Both the position numbers and the translations under genes were made by a program. From contig NZ_JAQMWQ010000005.1 in assembly GCF_030403775.1 (NCBI RefSeq), positions 124,001 through 188,000 of the forward strand: a stretch of 64,000 bases of DNA, given 5' to 3'. Shown here in pieces: positions 44,835-54,993 of this stretch (position 1 is its first letter; each line of letters begins with the position of its first letter). Under the pieces are notes generated by a model, which did not search any database, was not told the DNA's origin, and saw nothing but the letters and a program-made list of their open reading frames with translations. Source of the DNA: Paenibacillus sp. BSR1-1 (lineage in GTDB: Bacteria; Bacillota; Bacilli; Bacillales; Cytobacillaceae).

Positions 44835-45545
44835 ATGAAATGGAAAGTCCATGGTTTATTTTTTGTCCTTATTGTTTTTTTACTATCTGGTTGTATGTAT
44901 CCCAAAGAAGAGTTAGCAAAAAATCAAATCCCATATAAAGATCAAATCCAAGCCGTTCAAACAGCTGTAGATGATTTTAAAAAGGATAATGGAGGTATCC
45001 TTCCAATCAAAACAAAGGATGCTGAAACTCCCATTTATCAGAAATATCCAATTGATTTCAAAAAAATTACACCAAAATATCTTTCTGAGCCTCCGGGGAA
45101 TGCTTATGAAAACGGCGGTATTTTCCAATACGTGCTTGTGGATGTAGAAACCAATCCAACTGTTAAGTTATTGGATTTACGGATTACAGAAACAATCCGT
45201 GATATTAATTTAAGAATTAAAGCAAAGGGCTACCCGCCTTATAAAGAACAAATTGCTAAAAATGTGTTTTCTTTGGATTACAAAAAGCTAGGATATGAGA
45301 AGGCACCTTATGCTGTTAGTCCTTTTACAAATCAAAATCTTTCCTTTGTCATAACCGGCAATGCCGAAGTATTTGTGGATTACCGGCCTGACCTTTATCA
45401 GGCCCTTCAAAAGACAGATACACAGCTAAAACCAGGAGATGATATCCGCTCCATATTGGTAAATGAATCGATGTTTGTTCCTGCCTATTCCTTGCCATAT
45501 ACCGTGGATGAAAAAACGAAGGAGCCTGTATTCCTGGAAAAATAA
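44835..45545 (+). CDS. yphF: Lipoprotein YphF
   Basis: The 236-residue protein has a lipoprotein signal (hydrophobic 6-18, lipobox LLSGC with the Cys at about 20), so it should be anchored on the outer face of the membrane. The rest is a soluble domain of unknown function. AAAGGTGAT precedes ATG 44835. It lies 32 bases after yphE and before spoIVA, as in B. subtilis. Confidence 0.83.
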   Translation: MKWKVHGLFFVLIVFLLSGCMYPKEELAKNQIPYKDQIQAVQTAVDDFKKDNGGILPIKTKDAETPIYQKYPIDFKKITPKYLSEPPGNAYENGGIFQYVLVDVETNPTVKLLDLRITETIRDINLRIKAKGYPPYKEQIAKNVFSLDYKKLGYEKAPYAVSPFTNQNLSFVITGNAEVFVDYRPDLYQALQKTDTQLKPGDDIRSILVNESMFVPAYSLPYTVDEKTKEPVFLEK

Positions 45546-45555
45546 GAAATTGTCA

Positions 45556-45597
45556 TAACCCTTTTCCTATGAAATATATTTTAGGAGAAGGGTTTTT
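45556..45597 (+). terminator. Terminator after yphF
   Basis: Stem AACCCTT-TCCTA / TAGGA-AAGGGTT with a loop of 11 and T6. Confidence 0.8.
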
Positions 45598-45741
45598 TGG
45601 CTTAATAAATTAGATATGGCATTTAGCCTATATCCGTGACTATAGATAGAAACCCTCCATAAATTCAAACGTTCAGACACTACAGATAGTTAATTAAATC
45701 GGGGAAATTTTAAGAAGGGGGTAAATATTTTTTTGAAAACA

Positions 45742-45773
45742 GTCATAACAAGATAGGACAACATCATAAACAT
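45742..45773 (+). promoter_or_regulatory. Possible sigma-E promoter of spoIVA
   Basis: GTCATAACA (45742-45750) and CATAAACAT (45765-45773), 15 bases between the cores, resemble the pair seen before dacB. An alternative -10 is CATATACT at 45771. spoIVA is sigma-E driven in B. subtilis. Confidence 0.4.
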
Positions 45774-45840
45774 ATACTGTCCAAAAATACCTAAATGGAT
45801 GAAATTATCCCACTTTACTCAATGATCGGGAGGGGATCAC

Positions 45841-47319
45841 TTGGAAAAGGTCGACTTATTTAAAGATATCGCCGAAAGAACAGGCGGCGATATTTATTTA
45901 GGAGTAGTAGGAGCAGTACGAACAGGAAAATCTACGTTTATTAAAAAATTTATGGAGCTTGTTGTTTTACCGAATATAAGCAGTGAAGCAGAAAGATCCA
46001 GGGCACTCGATGAGCTTCCACAAAGTGCTGCCGGGAAAACCATTATGACAACAGAACCGAAATTTGTACCGAATCAGGCGGCTACTGTTCATGTTGATGA
46101 GGGTTTAAATGTGAATATTAGGCTCGTGGACTGCGTTGGCTATACGGTTCCAGGTGCTAAAGGTTATGAAGATGAAAATGGACCAAGGATGATTAATACT
46201 CCATGGTATGAGGAGCCAATTCCATTCCATGAAGCAGCAGAAATTGGTACAAGAAAAGTAATCCAAGAGCATTCCACCATTGGGGTTGTCGTTACAACAG
46301 ATGGATCTATTGGGGAAATCCCTAGAAGCAATTATATAGAGGCAGAGGAAAGAGTCATCGAAGAGCTGAAGGAAGTAGGCAAACCATTTATTATGGTGGT
46401 AAACAGTGCACAGCCTTACCATCCAAGTACAGAAACGTTAAGATCCAGTTTAGCTGAAAAATATGACATTCCTGTCATCGCAATGAGCGTTGAAAGCATG
46501 CGCGAAAGTGATGTTCTCAATGTACTTCGCGAAGCACTTTATGAATTCCCTGTCCTAGAGGTGAATGTAAATCTTCCAAGCTGGGTCATGGTGTTAAGAG
46601 AAAATCATTGGCTTCGTGAAAGCTATCAAGAAGCAGTTAAAGAAACGGTAAAAGATATCAAGAGATTAAGAGATGTGGACCGGGTGGTACAGTCATTCAG
46701 TGACTTTGAATATATTGAAAGAGCTGGGCTTGCCGGAGTTGAAATGGGTTCAGGTATTGCTGAAATCGATTTAATCGCACCTGATGAATTATATGATGAT
46801 ATATTAAAAGAAATCGTCGGTGTTGAAATTAGAGGGAAAGATCACCTCCTGGAGCTTATGCAGGATTTCGCCCATGCAAAAGGAGAGTATGATCACATTT
46901 CTGATGCCTTAAAGATGGTGAAGCAGACTGGGTACGGGATTGCCTCTCCTACACTTTCAGATATGAGCCTTGAGGAGCCTGAAATTATTCGCCAGGGTGC
47001 CCGCTTTGGAGTGAGATTAAAGGCTGTAGCACCTTCGATTCATATGATAAAAGTCGATGTTGAGTCTGAGTTTGCCCCAATCATTGGCACAGAGAAGCAA
47101 AGTGAGGAGCTTGTCCGTTACTTAATGCAGGACTTTGAGGATGACCCGCTGTCAATTTGGAATTCAGATATCTTTGGACGCAGCCTAAGTTCCATTGTCC
47201 GTGAAGGCATTCACGCAAAACTTTCCTTAATGCCAGAGAACGCTAGATATAAACTAAAAGAAACACTAGAAAGAATTATAAACGAAGGTTCTGGCGGTCT
47301 AATTGCCATCATCCTTTAA
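45841..47319 (+). CDS. spoIVA: Stage IV sporulation protein A (coat basement-layer ATPase)
   Basis: SpoIVA polymerises on the forespore surface by ATP hydrolysis and forms the platform for the spore coat and anchoring of the cortex. The 492-residue length equals that of B. subtilis. The Walker A-like motif GAVRTGKST is at 24-32, the DCVGY motif and NSAQP segment follow, and the conserved tail NEGSGGLIAIIL is complete. The TTG start has GGGAGGGG upstream. Monocistronic with its own terminator. Confidence 0.97.
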   Translation: MEKVDLFKDIAERTGGDIYLGVVGAVRTGKSTFIKKFMELVVLPNISSEAERSRALDELPQSAAGKTIMTTEPKFVPNQAATVHVDEGLNVNIRLVDCVGYTVPGAKGYEDENGPRMINTPWYEEPIPFHEAAEIGTRKVIQEHSTIGVVVTTDGSIGEIPRSNYIEAEERVIEELKEVGKPFIMVVNSAQPYHPSTETLRSSLAEKYDIPVIAMSVESMRESDVLNVLREALYEFPVLEVNVNLPSWVMVLRENHWLRESYQEAVKETVKDIKRLRDVDRVVQSFSDFEYIERAGLAGVEMGSGIAEIDLIAPDELYDDILKEIVGVEIRGKDHLLELMQDFAHAKGEYDHISDALKMVKQTGYGIASPTLSDMSLEEPEIIRQGARFGVRLKAVAPSIHMIKVDVESEFAPIIGTEKQSEELVRYLMQDFEDDPLSIWNSDIFGRSLSSIVREGIHAKLSLMPENARYKLKETLERIINEGSGGLIAIIL

Positions 47320-47325
47320 GCTATG

Positions 47326-47351
47326 GACTCCCAACCTGGAGTCTTTTTTTT
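47326..47351 (+). terminator. Terminator after spoIVA
   Basis: Stem GACTCC / GGAGTC with a 6-nt loop and T8. Confidence 0.85.
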
Positions 47352-47682
47352 GTTTTTTCGCTAAAAAATATGGAATATTACCCCAGCAGAGTAGAATTTT
47401 GTAGAAGCAAAGAAAAGATTACCATAATTTCATGAAATGTTCTTGCTATGCGGTTTTGATTATGATAATCTTTTAACAGAATTACGTTATAGTGCTTGAA
47501 ACCTTTATTTCTCAAGGTTTTTTATTAAAAAAATAGATTTAAGCCATAAAAGTGGCAAATTTGTATAACTTTAGTAAGAAAACCTTGCTATGACGTATAG
47601 AAATTAGAAAAATTGTTTAGAAATGTAGATAAGTAATCTTATTTACGAATCTTGATAATTTCTTTGGGAGGAGGTGAATGGC
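47352..47682 (+). other. Long intergenic leader before hbs
   Basis: This 331-base stretch has no gene with a convincing ribosome site. It holds a small hairpin AAACCTT / AAGGTTT with a T-run at about 47500-47523 and several A/T-rich -10-like boxes (TATAGT at 47494, TATAAC at 47564), none with a good -35. In B. subtilis hbs has several promoters including a sporulation one, so a long regulatory leader is plausible. Confidence 0.45.
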
Positions 47683-47955
47683 ATGAACAAGACAGAACTT
47701 ATTAATGCAGTAGCTGAAGCTAGCGAGCTTTCTAAGAAGGACGCTACAAAAGCAGTTGATGCTGTTTTTGATGCGATTTTAGATGCTTTAAAAAATGGTG
47801 ATAAAGTCCAATTAATCGGTTTTGGTAACTTTGAAGTACGTGAGCGCGCAGCGCGTAAAGGTCGTAACCCTCAAACAGGTGATGAAATCGAAATCGCTGC
47901 TAGCAAAGTACCAGCTTTCAAACCAGGTAAAGCGCTTAAAGACGCAGTAAAATAA
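47683..47955 (+). CDS. hbs: DNA-binding protein HBsu (HU)
   Basis: The 90-residue nucleoid protein begins [21 protein letters not shown] and has the DNA-binding arm [21 protein letters not shown] with the conserved Arg/Pro tip (RNPQ), then the C-terminal helix. It bends and compacts DNA as a dimer. ATG 47683 fits the family; the preceding in-frame GTG lies in the GGAGGAGGTG ribosome site. A strong terminator follows. Confidence 0.97.
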   Translation: MNKTELINAVAEASELSKKDATKAVDAVFDAILDALKNGDKVQLIGFGNFEVRERAARKGRNPQTGDEIEIAASKVPAFKPGKALKDAVK

Positions 47956-47994
47956 TTACATAAATTTATTGCTTTAAGCGAACGCTTAAGAGCT

Positions 47995-48026
47995 AAGGCC
48001 ATGGTGAAATTCCATGGCCTTTTTCT
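47995..48026 (+). terminator. Terminator after hbs
   Basis: Stem AAGGCCATGG / CCATGGCCTT with a 7-nt loop and T-run; a second hairpin GCTTTAAGC / GCTTAAGAGC precedes it. Confidence 0.9.
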
Positions 48027-48104
48027 ATTTTTTGCTTGAAGTTTACTGATTATGCTAATATGTATTTGTCATTTTATTTTTGACGGACATAGGAGGAATT
48101 CAGT

Positions 48105-48671
48105 ATGACAGAAGTGAACCGTGCCCAAATTGAAGAGGCGGTACGTTTGATATTAGAAGCTATTGGTGAGGACCCAAATCGAGAAGGTCTGCTTGATACA
48201 CCTAAACGAGTGGCAAAAATGTATGAAGAAGTATTCAGTGGATTAAACGAGGATCCGAAAGTTCATTTTGAGACTATCTTCAGTGAGGATCATGAAGAGT
48301 TAGTTTTGGTGAAGGATATTCCGTTTTATTCTATGTGTGAACACCATTTAGTCCCTTTCTTTGGGAAAGCCCATGTGGCGTATATTCCGAAGAATGGTCG
48401 TGTTACTGGGCTTAGTAAATTAGCAAGAGCGGTAGAGGCTGTTGCGAAAAGACCGCAGCTCCAAGAAAGAATTACAGCCACGATAGCTGACAGCATAATG
48501 GAGAAATTAGAGCCTCATGGTGTTATGGTTGTAGTGGAAGCAGAGCATATGTGTATGACGATGCGTGGTGTGAAAAAGCCAGGTTCAAAAACAGTTACAA
48601 CCGCTGTACGTGGAAACCTTGCTGATGATTCCATTGCCCGGTCAGAAGTACTTTCATTAATAAAATATTAA
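48105..48671 (+). CDS. folE: GTP cyclohydrolase I (MtrA)
   Basis: The enzyme makes dihydroneopterin triphosphate, the first step of folate synthesis. The 188-residue protein has the zinc ligands Cys and His in MCEHHLVPF (about 76-84) and Cys in EHMCMTMRG (about 145-153), and the catalytic H in the same region. A GAGG site lies before the ATG. It is the first gene of the mtrAB pair; mtrB starts 24 bases after its stop, as in B. subtilis. Confidence 0.96.
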   Translation: MTEVNRAQIEEAVRLILEAIGEDPNREGLLDTPKRVAKMYEEVFSGLNEDPKVHFETIFSEDHEELVLVKDIPFYSMCEHHLVPFFGKAHVAYIPKNGRVTGLSKLARAVEAVAKRPQLQERITATIADSIMEKLEPHGVMVVVEAEHMCMTMRGVKKPGSKTVTTAVRGNLADDSIARSEVLSLIKY

Positions 48672-48695
48672 GAATTCATAATAAGGGGTGGTAAT

Positions 48696-48935
48696 GTGGA
48701 AGAAAAGCGCAATTCACAAAATAGTGAATATGTGGTTATTAAGGCGCTAGATGATGGTGTAAGCGTCATTGGTTTAACGCGGGGGTCTGATACAAGATTT
48801 CATCATTCAGAGAAGCTTGATAAAGGTGAGGTTTTAATCGCTCAATTTACCGAGCATACGTCCGCAATAAAAATAAGGGGAAATGCAACAATCCTTACCC
48901 AATATGGCCAGGTTGAAAGCGAAATGAAGAAATAA
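48696..48935 (+). CDS. mtrB: Trp RNA-binding attenuation protein TRAP
   Basis: TRAP forms an 11-subunit ring that binds tryptophan and then (G/U)AG repeats in trp and related leaders. The 79-residue protein keeps [21 protein letters not shown] (Trp pocket and the RNA-binding Lys) and [11 protein letters not shown] with Lys and Arg at the RNA contacts. The N-terminus is four or five residues longer than in B. subtilis. The GTG start has AAGGGGTGG upstream. Its classic target, the trp operon, is not at the usual place in this window. Confidence 0.95.
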   Translation: MEEKRNSQNSEYVVIKALDDGVSVIGLTRGSDTRFHHSEKLDKGEVLIAQFTEHTSAIKIRGNATILTQYGQVESEMKK

Positions 48936-48987
48936 GCAAGACTATTTCCTATTAATTTGTGATTTCCTGCTCAGCGCACGTCTTTTG

Positions 48988-48996
48988 TGTTATAAT
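48988..48996 (+). promoter_or_regulatory. Extended -10 promoter before hepS
   Basis: TGTTATAAT (TG-n-TATAAT) lies 126 bases before hepS, after the mtrB stop. No good -35 is seen. It could start the hepS-menG-hepT transcript with a leader of about 120 bases. Confidence 0.45.
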
Positions 48997-49121
48997 CATG
49001 TTTGGCTTGTTTTAATAATAAAAAGATTCTTTTTCATTTTTTGGAGCATGAATTTTACTTTGCGGATAGGAAATAAGAATACATATAGATATATTACTTC
49101 GGGGAAGCAAGGGTGATTAAT

Positions 49122-49934
49122 ATGCAAGATATTCAACAAAAATTTGCAGTAATTCTAGAGAAGGTTGAAAAAAGTGTTTTTGATGCATTCTTGCTCAAAT
49201 ATATTAATATTCCGGTGATTGACGAGGATAAGCTGCTTGTCCTTATTTCTATCATGGACCGTCTGGACCTTTCCTTCAGTGAATTAGAGAACTATGCATT
49301 GTCCACCATGCTAATTCAAATCGCCCTTGATACCCATGAACATATAATAAATTCACCAGAGGCTGAAAAAAGTCGTCAGCTTACTGTTTTAGCTGGAGAT
49401 TATTTTAGCGGTTTATATTATAAGCTACTCGCGGATTCAGAGGATATTTTGATGATCAAAGCCCTTTCCCAAGGGATTAAAGAAGTAAATGAGCATAAGA
49501 TTTCTGTCTATCATCATGAATCTGAGGGAATTGAAAAGGTAATGGCAAGTATAAAGGTGGTCGAAAGCGCAATACTTGCTAAACTATCTGAATATTTTAA
49601 AGTCGATTTATGGAATGATTTTATTACTAATCTTTTCTTTTTTAAACGGCTTCTTAATGAAAAACGGCATTTTGAACAAAAAGAAGGCTCAGTTTTATTC
49701 GATGCATTGAAAAGAATTATTTTTCCAATCAATGAATTTAAAATTAAAGAATTATCAAATGAGCAGCAAAAGCAGTTATTGAAAATAGTGGATCATTATC
49801 TTGAAGTTTCAAAAAAGGTCATTGAAAAAGGGCTCTTGCAGCTACCTTACTTAAATGATTTACTTGAAAAAAGAATTAACATGTTGTTGAATCAGCACAA
49901 GCCATATGCCAAAACTTTTGTGGAAGAAGGTTAA
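49122..49934 (+). CDS. hepS: Heptaprenyl diphosphate synthase component I
   Basis: HepS is the small subunit that with HepT makes the C35 side chain of menaquinone-7. The 270-residue helical protein shows the diagnostic segments [14 protein letters not shown] and [20 protein letters not shown] (about 88-107). ATG 49122 is preferred over a GTG nine bases upstream that overlaps the ribosome site. It is followed after five bases by menG and then hepT. Confidence 0.92.
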   Translation: MQDIQQKFAVILEKVEKSVFDAFLLKYINIPVIDEDKLLVLISIMDRLDLSFSELENYALSTMLIQIALDTHEHIINSPEAEKSRQLTVLAGDYFSGLYYKLLADSEDILMIKALSQGIKEVNEHKISVYHHESEGIEKVMASIKVVESAILAKLSEYFKVDLWNDFITNLFFFKRLLNEKRHFEQKEGSVLFDALKRIIFPINEFKIKELSNEQQKQLLKIVDHYLEVSKKVIEKGLLQLPYLNDLLEKRINMLLNQHKPYAKTFVEEG

Positions 49935-49939
49935 ATTAT

Positions 49940-50644
49940 ATGCAGCAATCGAAGGAACAACGAGTTCATCATGTTTTTGAAAAAATATCTGACAGCTATG
50001 ATAAAATGAACTCTGTTATCAGTTTTCAGCAGCACATCAAATGGCGGCAGGACACGATGAAGAGAATGAATGTTCAGCCTGGTTCGAAGGCCCTTGATGT
50101 ATGCTGCGGTACTGCTGATTGGACGATTGCCTTAGCAGAAGCAGTTGGACCGTCTGGAGAAGTTGCTGGCTTGGATTTTAGCCAAAATATGCTGAATGTA
50201 GGGATTGAAAAAGTTAAACAACTTAAGTTAAATCAGGTAAAACTAATTCATGGGAATGCCATGGAGCTTCCATTCGAGGATAATAGTTTTGATTATGTGA
50301 CAATTGGGTTTGGTCTTAGAAACGTTCCTGATTACCTTCAGGTTTTAAAAGAAATGCATCGGGTTGTAAAACCAGGTGGAATTGCAGTTTGTTTGGAAAC
50401 ATCGCAGCCAACACTAATTGGGTATAGGCAGCTTTTTTATTTTTATTTTCGCTTTATTATGCCGGTATTTGGTAAGTTATTTGCGAAAAGCTACAAAGAA
50501 TATTCATGGCTCCAAGAATCAGCACGCGATTTTCCTGGGATGAAAGAGCTTGCACGTATGTTTGAACAGGCAGGCTTTAATGATGTCATGTATAAATCAT
50601 ACAGCGGCGGTGCAGCTGCTGTTCATATTGGCAAAAAGAATTAA
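49940..50644 (+). CDS. menG: Demethylmenaquinone methyltransferase
   Basis: The SAM-dependent enzyme makes the last methylation of menaquinone. The 234-residue class I methyltransferase has the UbiE/MenG signatures: [17 protein letters not shown] near the N-terminus, motif [15 protein letters not shown] (about 51-64), and [12 protein letters not shown]. It sits between the two subunits of heptaprenyl diphosphate synthase, so side chain and final ring step are made from one operon. Confidence 0.95.
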   Translation: MQQSKEQRVHHVFEKISDSYDKMNSVISFQQHIKWRQDTMKRMNVQPGSKALDVCCGTADWTIALAEAVGPSGEVAGLDFSQNMLNVGIEKVKQLKLNQVKLIHGNAMELPFEDNSFDYVTIGFGLRNVPDYLQVLKEMHRVVKPGGIAVCLETSQPTLIGYRQLFYFYFRFIMPVFGKLFAKSYKEYSWLQESARDFPGMKELARMFEQAGFNDVMYKSYSGGAAAVHIGKKN

Positions 50645-50687
50645 TTTAATTGTACGAAAGACAGGATGAAAAGCTGGGTGAATACAA

Positions 50688-51650
50688 ATGAAATTAAAAA
50701 TGATGTATTCATTTTTGAATTCGGATATTAACATAATTGAAAAAACGCTAGAAGAGACTATCCAATCAGAGTCTATTCTTTTGAGACAAGCTTCTATGCA
50801 TACATTACAAGCCGGAGGAAAAAGAATTCGTCCTGTTTTTGTTTTGCTTGCTGGTAAATTTGGTCATTACAATATAGGATTAATGAAAAATGTGGCCGTT
50901 GCTCTGGAGTTAATTCATATGGCATCACTTGTTCACGATGATGTCATTGATGACGCTGATCTTCGTCGAGGGAAGCCAACCGTTAAATCAAAATGGGATA
51001 ACAAGACTGCTATGTATACGGGTGACTTTGTGTTTGCTCTCGCCCTTGAATTAATGACCAATATTAAAAGACCATTAGCTCATAAGATATTAGCAGAAAC
51101 GATTGTTGAAGTAACAATCGGGGAAATTCAACAAATTAAAGATAAATACCGCTATAATCAAAATCTCCGGGATTACCTCCGAAGAATAAAGCGAAAAACA
51201 GCCCTGTTAATCGCTTCTAGCTGCCAGCTGGGTGCTATCGCAGCAGATGTTGAAGAATCCATCCATCAAAAACTATACAGATTTGGCTATTATGTAGGTA
51301 TGTCCTTTCAGATAACTGATGATATATTGGATTTCACGGCAACTGAAAAGGAATTGGGAAAGCCTGCAGGCAGTGACCTATTACAAGGGAATATTACTGC
51401 ACCGGCCCTGTATGCAATGGAAAACCACAAGTTTCGCAGGGAAATAGAAAAGGTTAATGAACATATGACTCCTGCAGATATTGCCCCAATTATTAATCTG
51501 ATCAAGCAGTCTGGTGCAATTGAAAAGTCTATTGCCTTAAGTGACCATTATTTAGATAAGGCATTAGCTATATTAGAAGAGCTGCCAGAAAATAAAGCCA
51601 AAAAAACGCTCCGTGATATTGCCAAATTTATTGGGAGACGGAAATTCTAG
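50688..51650 (+). CDS. hepT: Heptaprenyl diphosphate synthase component II
   Basis: The catalytic trans-prenyltransferase subunit. The 320-residue protein has both Asp-rich motifs, DDVIDDAD (about 84-91) and DDILDF (about 208-213), with GGKRIRP and the LVHDDV and QITDD contexts of polyprenyl synthases. It extends farnesyl diphosphate to C35 for menaquinone. ATG 50688 follows GGGTGA; ATG 50700 or 50703 cannot be excluded. Confidence 0.95.
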   Translation: MKLKMMYSFLNSDINIIEKTLEETIQSESILLRQASMHTLQAGGKRIRPVFVLLAGKFGHYNIGLMKNVAVALELIHMASLVHDDVIDDADLRRGKPTVKSKWDNKTAMYTGDFVFALALELMTNIKRPLAHKILAETIVEVTIGEIQQIKDKYRYNQNLRDYLRRIKRKTALLIASSCQLGAIAADVEESIHQKLYRFGYYVGMSFQITDDILDFTATEKELGKPAGSDLLQGNITAPALYAMENHKFRREIEKVNEHMTPADIAPIINLIKQSGAIEKSIALSDHYLDKALAILEELPENKAKKTLRDIAKFIGRRKF

Positions 51651-51661
51651 CTGGCACAAGC

Positions 51662-51690
51662 TTGCCAAATATTCGAAACAATGTTAATAT
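51662..51690 (+). promoter_or_regulatory. Sigma-A promoter of ndk
   Basis: TTGCCA (51662-51667), 17 bases, TAATAT (51685-51690), 57 bases before the ndk ATG. Confidence 0.5.
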
Positions 51691-51747
51691 TTTCGTGGAT
51701 TGTTTTAAGTAACAATCATGATACATAACAAACTAGGAGTGGAATTC

Positions 51748-52194
51748 ATGGAAAAGACATTTTTAATGGTTAAACCAGACGGCGTACAGCGCAATTTAAT
51801 CGGTGAAATCGTTGCGCGTTTTGAAAAAAAGGGTTTCCAATTAGTTGGTGCAAAATTAATGAATATTCCCAACGAACTAGCTGAAGAACATTACGGAGAA
51901 CACAAGGAACGTCCATTCTTCGGTGAATTAGTTGATTTCATTACATCTGGTCCTGTTTTTGCTATGGTATGGCAGGGAGAAAACGTAATTGCAACTGCCC
52001 GCCAAATGATGGGTTCTACAAATCCAAAGGATGCAGCACCTGGCACCATCCGCGGTGATTTTGGTCTGACAGTTGGTAAAAATGTTATTCATGGCTCTGA
52101 TTCACCTGCAAGCGCGGAGCGTGAAATCGGTTTATTCTTCAAAGAAGCTGGAGTAGTTGAGTATACAAAATTAGTAAACGAATGGATTTATTAA
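51748..52194 (+). CDS. ndk: Nucleoside diphosphate kinase
   Basis: The enzyme equilibrates nucleoside tri- and diphosphates through a phospho-His. The 148-residue protein shows [18 protein letters not shown] at the N-terminus and the active-site [16 protein letters not shown] with the catalytic His (about 115). ATG 51748 has AGGAGTGG upstream; an upstream in-frame ATG would add ten non-conserved residues. In B. subtilis cheR follows; here aroC does, after a terminator. Confidence 0.97.
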   Translation: MEKTFLMVKPDGVQRNLIGEIVARFEKKGFQLVGAKLMNIPNELAEEHYGEHKERPFFGELVDFITSGPVFAMVWQGENVIATARQMMGSTNPKDAAPGTIRGDFGLTVGKNVIHGSDSPASAEREIGLFFKEAGVVEYTKLVNEWIY

Positions 52195-52208
52195 TTTAAA
52201 TTCGATTG

Positions 52209-52241
52209 AGCACTTGTATTATTGATACAAGTGCTTTTTTG
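52209..52241 (+). terminator. Terminator after ndk
   Basis: Stem AGCACTTGTAT / ATACAAGTGCT with a 5-nt loop and T6. Confidence 0.92.
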
Positions 52242-52353
52242 TATCCGCATACAAAAAATTTATCTCTATTTTCGGAATAGTTCCACTATGTTTATTTCTC
52301 TGTATATGTTATATTGATACATAAATCTTTAATGAGTTGAAGGGGGAAAGAGA

Positions 52354-53532
52354 ATGGGAATGAGGTACTTAACCGCTGGAGAATCCCATGGACCACAATT
52401 AACGACAATATTAGAAGGTCTGCCTGCCGGGATGCCATTATTATCTGAAGACATTAATGATGAGCTTGCAAGAAGACAAAAAGGGTATGGCCGTGGAAGA
52501 AGAATGCAGATTGAGAAAGATACCGCCGAAATCGTCTCAGGAGTTCGTCATGGACAAACCCTTGGATCACCAATTGCATTAGTCGTTGAAAACAATGATT
52601 GGAAGCATTGGACTAATATAATGGGGGCTGAACCGTTAGAAGAAGGTCAGGAAGACGAAATTAAACGAAAAGTAACTCGAGCCCGGCCTGGCCATGCGGA
52701 TTTAAATGGTGCGATAAAATACGGTCATCGTGACATGAGGAATGTGCTAGAACGTTCATCTGCGCGCGAAACAACCGTAAGAGTTGCTGCTGGTGCTGTT
52801 GCTAAAAAACTACTATCTTTAGTTGGCGTAAATATCGTTGGACATGTAGTTGAAATTGGCGGAGTTAAAGCCCAAGCTGATGATTCCTTATCAATAGAGA
52901 TGTTGAAGGAACGGACCGAAAATTCACCTGTTCGGGTTGCCGACACAAATGTCGAACAAAAAATGATGGATGCGATTGATGAAGCTAAGAAAAATGGCGA
53001 CTCCATTGGCGGAGTGGTAGAAGTTATCGTAACAGGCATGCCTGCCGGAGTTGGCAGTTATGTTCATTATGATCGAAAATTAGATGCCAAACTAGCTGGT
53101 GCAATCGTAAGTATAAATGCTTTTAAGGGTGTCGAATTCGGTATTGGATTCGAAGCTGCCAGAAAGCCTGGAAGTGAAGTACACGATGAGATTGGATGGG
53201 AAGCAGGACTTGGGTATTACCGCAAAACAAATCGCCTTGGCGGTTTTGAGGGCGGGATGACAACTGGAATGCCAATTGTCGTCCGCGGAGTAATGAAGCC
53301 AATTCCGACTCTTTACAAACCGCTAATGAGTGTTGACATCGAAACGAAAGAGCCGTTTGCTGCCAGCATTGAACGCTCTGACAGCTGCGCTGTCCCAGCT
53401 GCTGCAGTTGTTGCTGAGAGTGTCGTTGCATGGGAACTGGCCAATGCTCTTATTGAACAATTTTATAGTGATAGATTTGAAACCTTTGCCGAAGAAATAA
53501 AAAGGCAGCGTGAATATGCGAGGGAATTTTAA
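52354..53532 (+). CDS. aroC: Chorismate synthase
   Basis: Called aroF in B. subtilis. It converts EPSP to chorismate using reduced FMN, the last common step of the shikimate pathway. The 392-residue protein begins [13 protein letters not shown] and has [12 protein letters not shown], the [18 protein letters not shown] region, and [15 protein letters not shown] lies eight bases before ATG 52354. It heads the aro supraoperon and its stop shares one base with the aroB start. Confidence 0.97.
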   Translation: MGMRYLTAGESHGPQLTTILEGLPAGMPLLSEDINDELARRQKGYGRGRRMQIEKDTAEIVSGVRHGQTLGSPIALVVENNDWKHWTNIMGAEPLEEGQEDEIKRKVTRARPGHADLNGAIKYGHRDMRNVLERSSARETTVRVAAGAVAKKLLSLVGVNIVGHVVEIGGVKAQADDSLSIEMLKERTENSPVRVADTNVEQKMMDAIDEAKKNGDSIGGVVEVIVTGMPAGVGSYVHYDRKLDAKLAGAIVSINAFKGVEFGIGFEAARKPGSEVHDEIGWEAGLGYYRKTNRLGGFEGGMTTGMPIVVRGVMKPIPTLYKPLMSVDIETKEPFAASIERSDSCAVPAAAVVAESVVAWELANALIEQFYSDRFETFAEEIKRQREYAREF

Positions 53533-54602
53533 TGGAAAAGATACACATCCAAACAGAGTCTAAACAATATAATGTCTTTGTTGGAGAAGGTGTTCGAAAA
53601 GATCTGGAATCATTCATATCCAATCATTTTCCAAAATTGACAAGGATATTCATTATGACAGATGAAACTGTAGCCAAGCTTCATCTTGACAAGTTGCTGA
53701 CCATTCTATCATCGTGGGATCCTATTGTTTTTACCGCACCCAGTGGTGAAAAAGCCAAAACATTCGAAATTTATTATAATGCATTGTCAGCTGCTCTTGA
53801 AAACCGACTTGACAGAAAGTCGCTTATTTTGTCATTTGGCGGGGGCGCAGTGGGGGATTTGTCAGGATTTGTGGCTGCCTCATTTATGAGAGGAATCCCT
53901 TTCGTGCAAATTCCGACAACTATTTTAGCTCATGATAGTGCTGTGGGCGGAAAAGTGGCCATCAATCATCCACTCGGGAAAAATATGATAGGGGCCTTTC
54001 ATCAGCCAGAGGCTGTATTTTATGATTTAGAATTTCTTAAAACATTACCTGCACAGGAAATTCGCTCTGGGTTTGCTGAGGTTATTAAACATGCTCTAAT
54101 TTATGATCCGGAATTTTATGATTGGCTTCAAGCTAATGTTCATGATTTAAACATGCTCCCGATTGAACAGCTGTCTGAATGTTTAATAAAAGGGGTTAAA
54201 ATTAAAAATGAATTTGTCAGTCAGGATGAACGTGAAACAGGCGTTCGTGCTTATTTGAATCTAGGGCATACGTTGGGACACGCAATTGAGTCTGAAATGG
54301 GTTATGGGAATTTTACTCATGGGGAATCCGTAATGATTGGGATGATTTTTGCAATTAAATTAAGCCAGCAGCTGCTCGGACTTTCATTCAATTTAAAGGA
54401 ATTTATTAATTGGGTTGAAAAGCTGGGGTACGAAACTAAAATCCCTAGTCATTTATCATACGATAAATTAATAAATAAGATGAAGCAGGATAAAAAATCT
54501 GTCGGCGAAACAATTCGTTTTGTTTTACTAGAGCAATTGGGTACACCGATTCTTCGTGAGATTTCAGATAAATTATTATTAGAGGAGCTTAAAAGCTTTT
54601 AA
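53532..54602 (+). CDS. aroB: 3-dehydroquinate synthase
   Basis: The NAD+ and metal-dependent enzyme makes 3-dehydroquinate from DAHP. The 356-residue protein contains SGEKAKTFE, GGGAVGDLSGFVA (NAD region), PTTILAHDSAVGGKVAIN, and metal ligands in EVIKHALI, LGHTLGHAIE and FTHGESV. TAATG overlap with aroC shows coupling. Confidence 0.97.
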   Translation: MEKIHIQTESKQYNVFVGEGVRKDLESFISNHFPKLTRIFIMTDETVAKLHLDKLLTILSSWDPIVFTAPSGEKAKTFEIYYNALSAALENRLDRKSLILSFGGGAVGDLSGFVAASFMRGIPFVQIPTTILAHDSAVGGKVAINHPLGKNMIGAFHQPEAVFYDLEFLKTLPAQEIRSGFAEVIKHALIYDPEFYDWLQANVHDLNMLPIEQLSECLIKGVKIKNEFVSQDERETGVRAYLNLGHTLGHAIESEMGYGNFTHGESVMIGMIFAIKLSQQLLGLSFNLKEFINWVEKLGYETKIPSHLSYDKLINKMKQDKKSVGETIRFVLLEQLGTPILREISDKLLLEELKSF

Positions 54603-54618
54603 ACAGGGAGGGTTTTTC

Positions 54619-54993
54619 ATGTTCAGAGGGGTGAGAGGAGCGACGACGGTTACAGCTAATACTGAAGAGGCAATTGTTACAGCTACTGAAGAACTTTTGG
54701 CTAAAATCATTGAGGTTAATCAAATTCAACCTGATACTGTCGCATCCGTTTTTATTTCTACTACAGAGGACGTTACAGCAGCATTTCCTGCAAAGGCCTT
54801 GAGAAAATTTGAGGGATGGACCTACGTACCTGTAATGTGTATGAGGGAAATCCAAGTTCCGAATTCGTTAAAAATGTGCATCCGAATTATGATGCATGTC
54901 AATACAAATCAAAATCAGAAAGATATTCTCCATGTTTATTTAAATGAAGCCAAGGTTCTAAGACCTGATCTCGATAATAGTTTGGCATTATAA
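54619..54993 (+). CDS. aroH: Chorismate mutase (AroH type, monofunctional)
   Basis: The enzyme rearranges chorismate to prephenate for Phe and Tyr. The 124-residue protein has the AroH trimer fold residues: FRGVRGATTV with catalytic Arg at about 7, CMREIQVPNSLKMCIRIMMHVNT with Glu78 and Arg90 equivalents. It is of the trimeric Bacillus type, not the helical AroQ type. hisC follows after 26 bases; in B. subtilis six trp genes intervene here. Confidence 0.96.
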   Translation: MFRGVRGATTVTANTEEAIVTATEELLAKIIEVNQIQPDTVASVFISTTEDVTAAFPAKALRKFEGWTYVPVMCMREIQVPNSLKMCIRIMMHVNTNQNQKDILHVYLNEAKVLRPDLDNSLAL

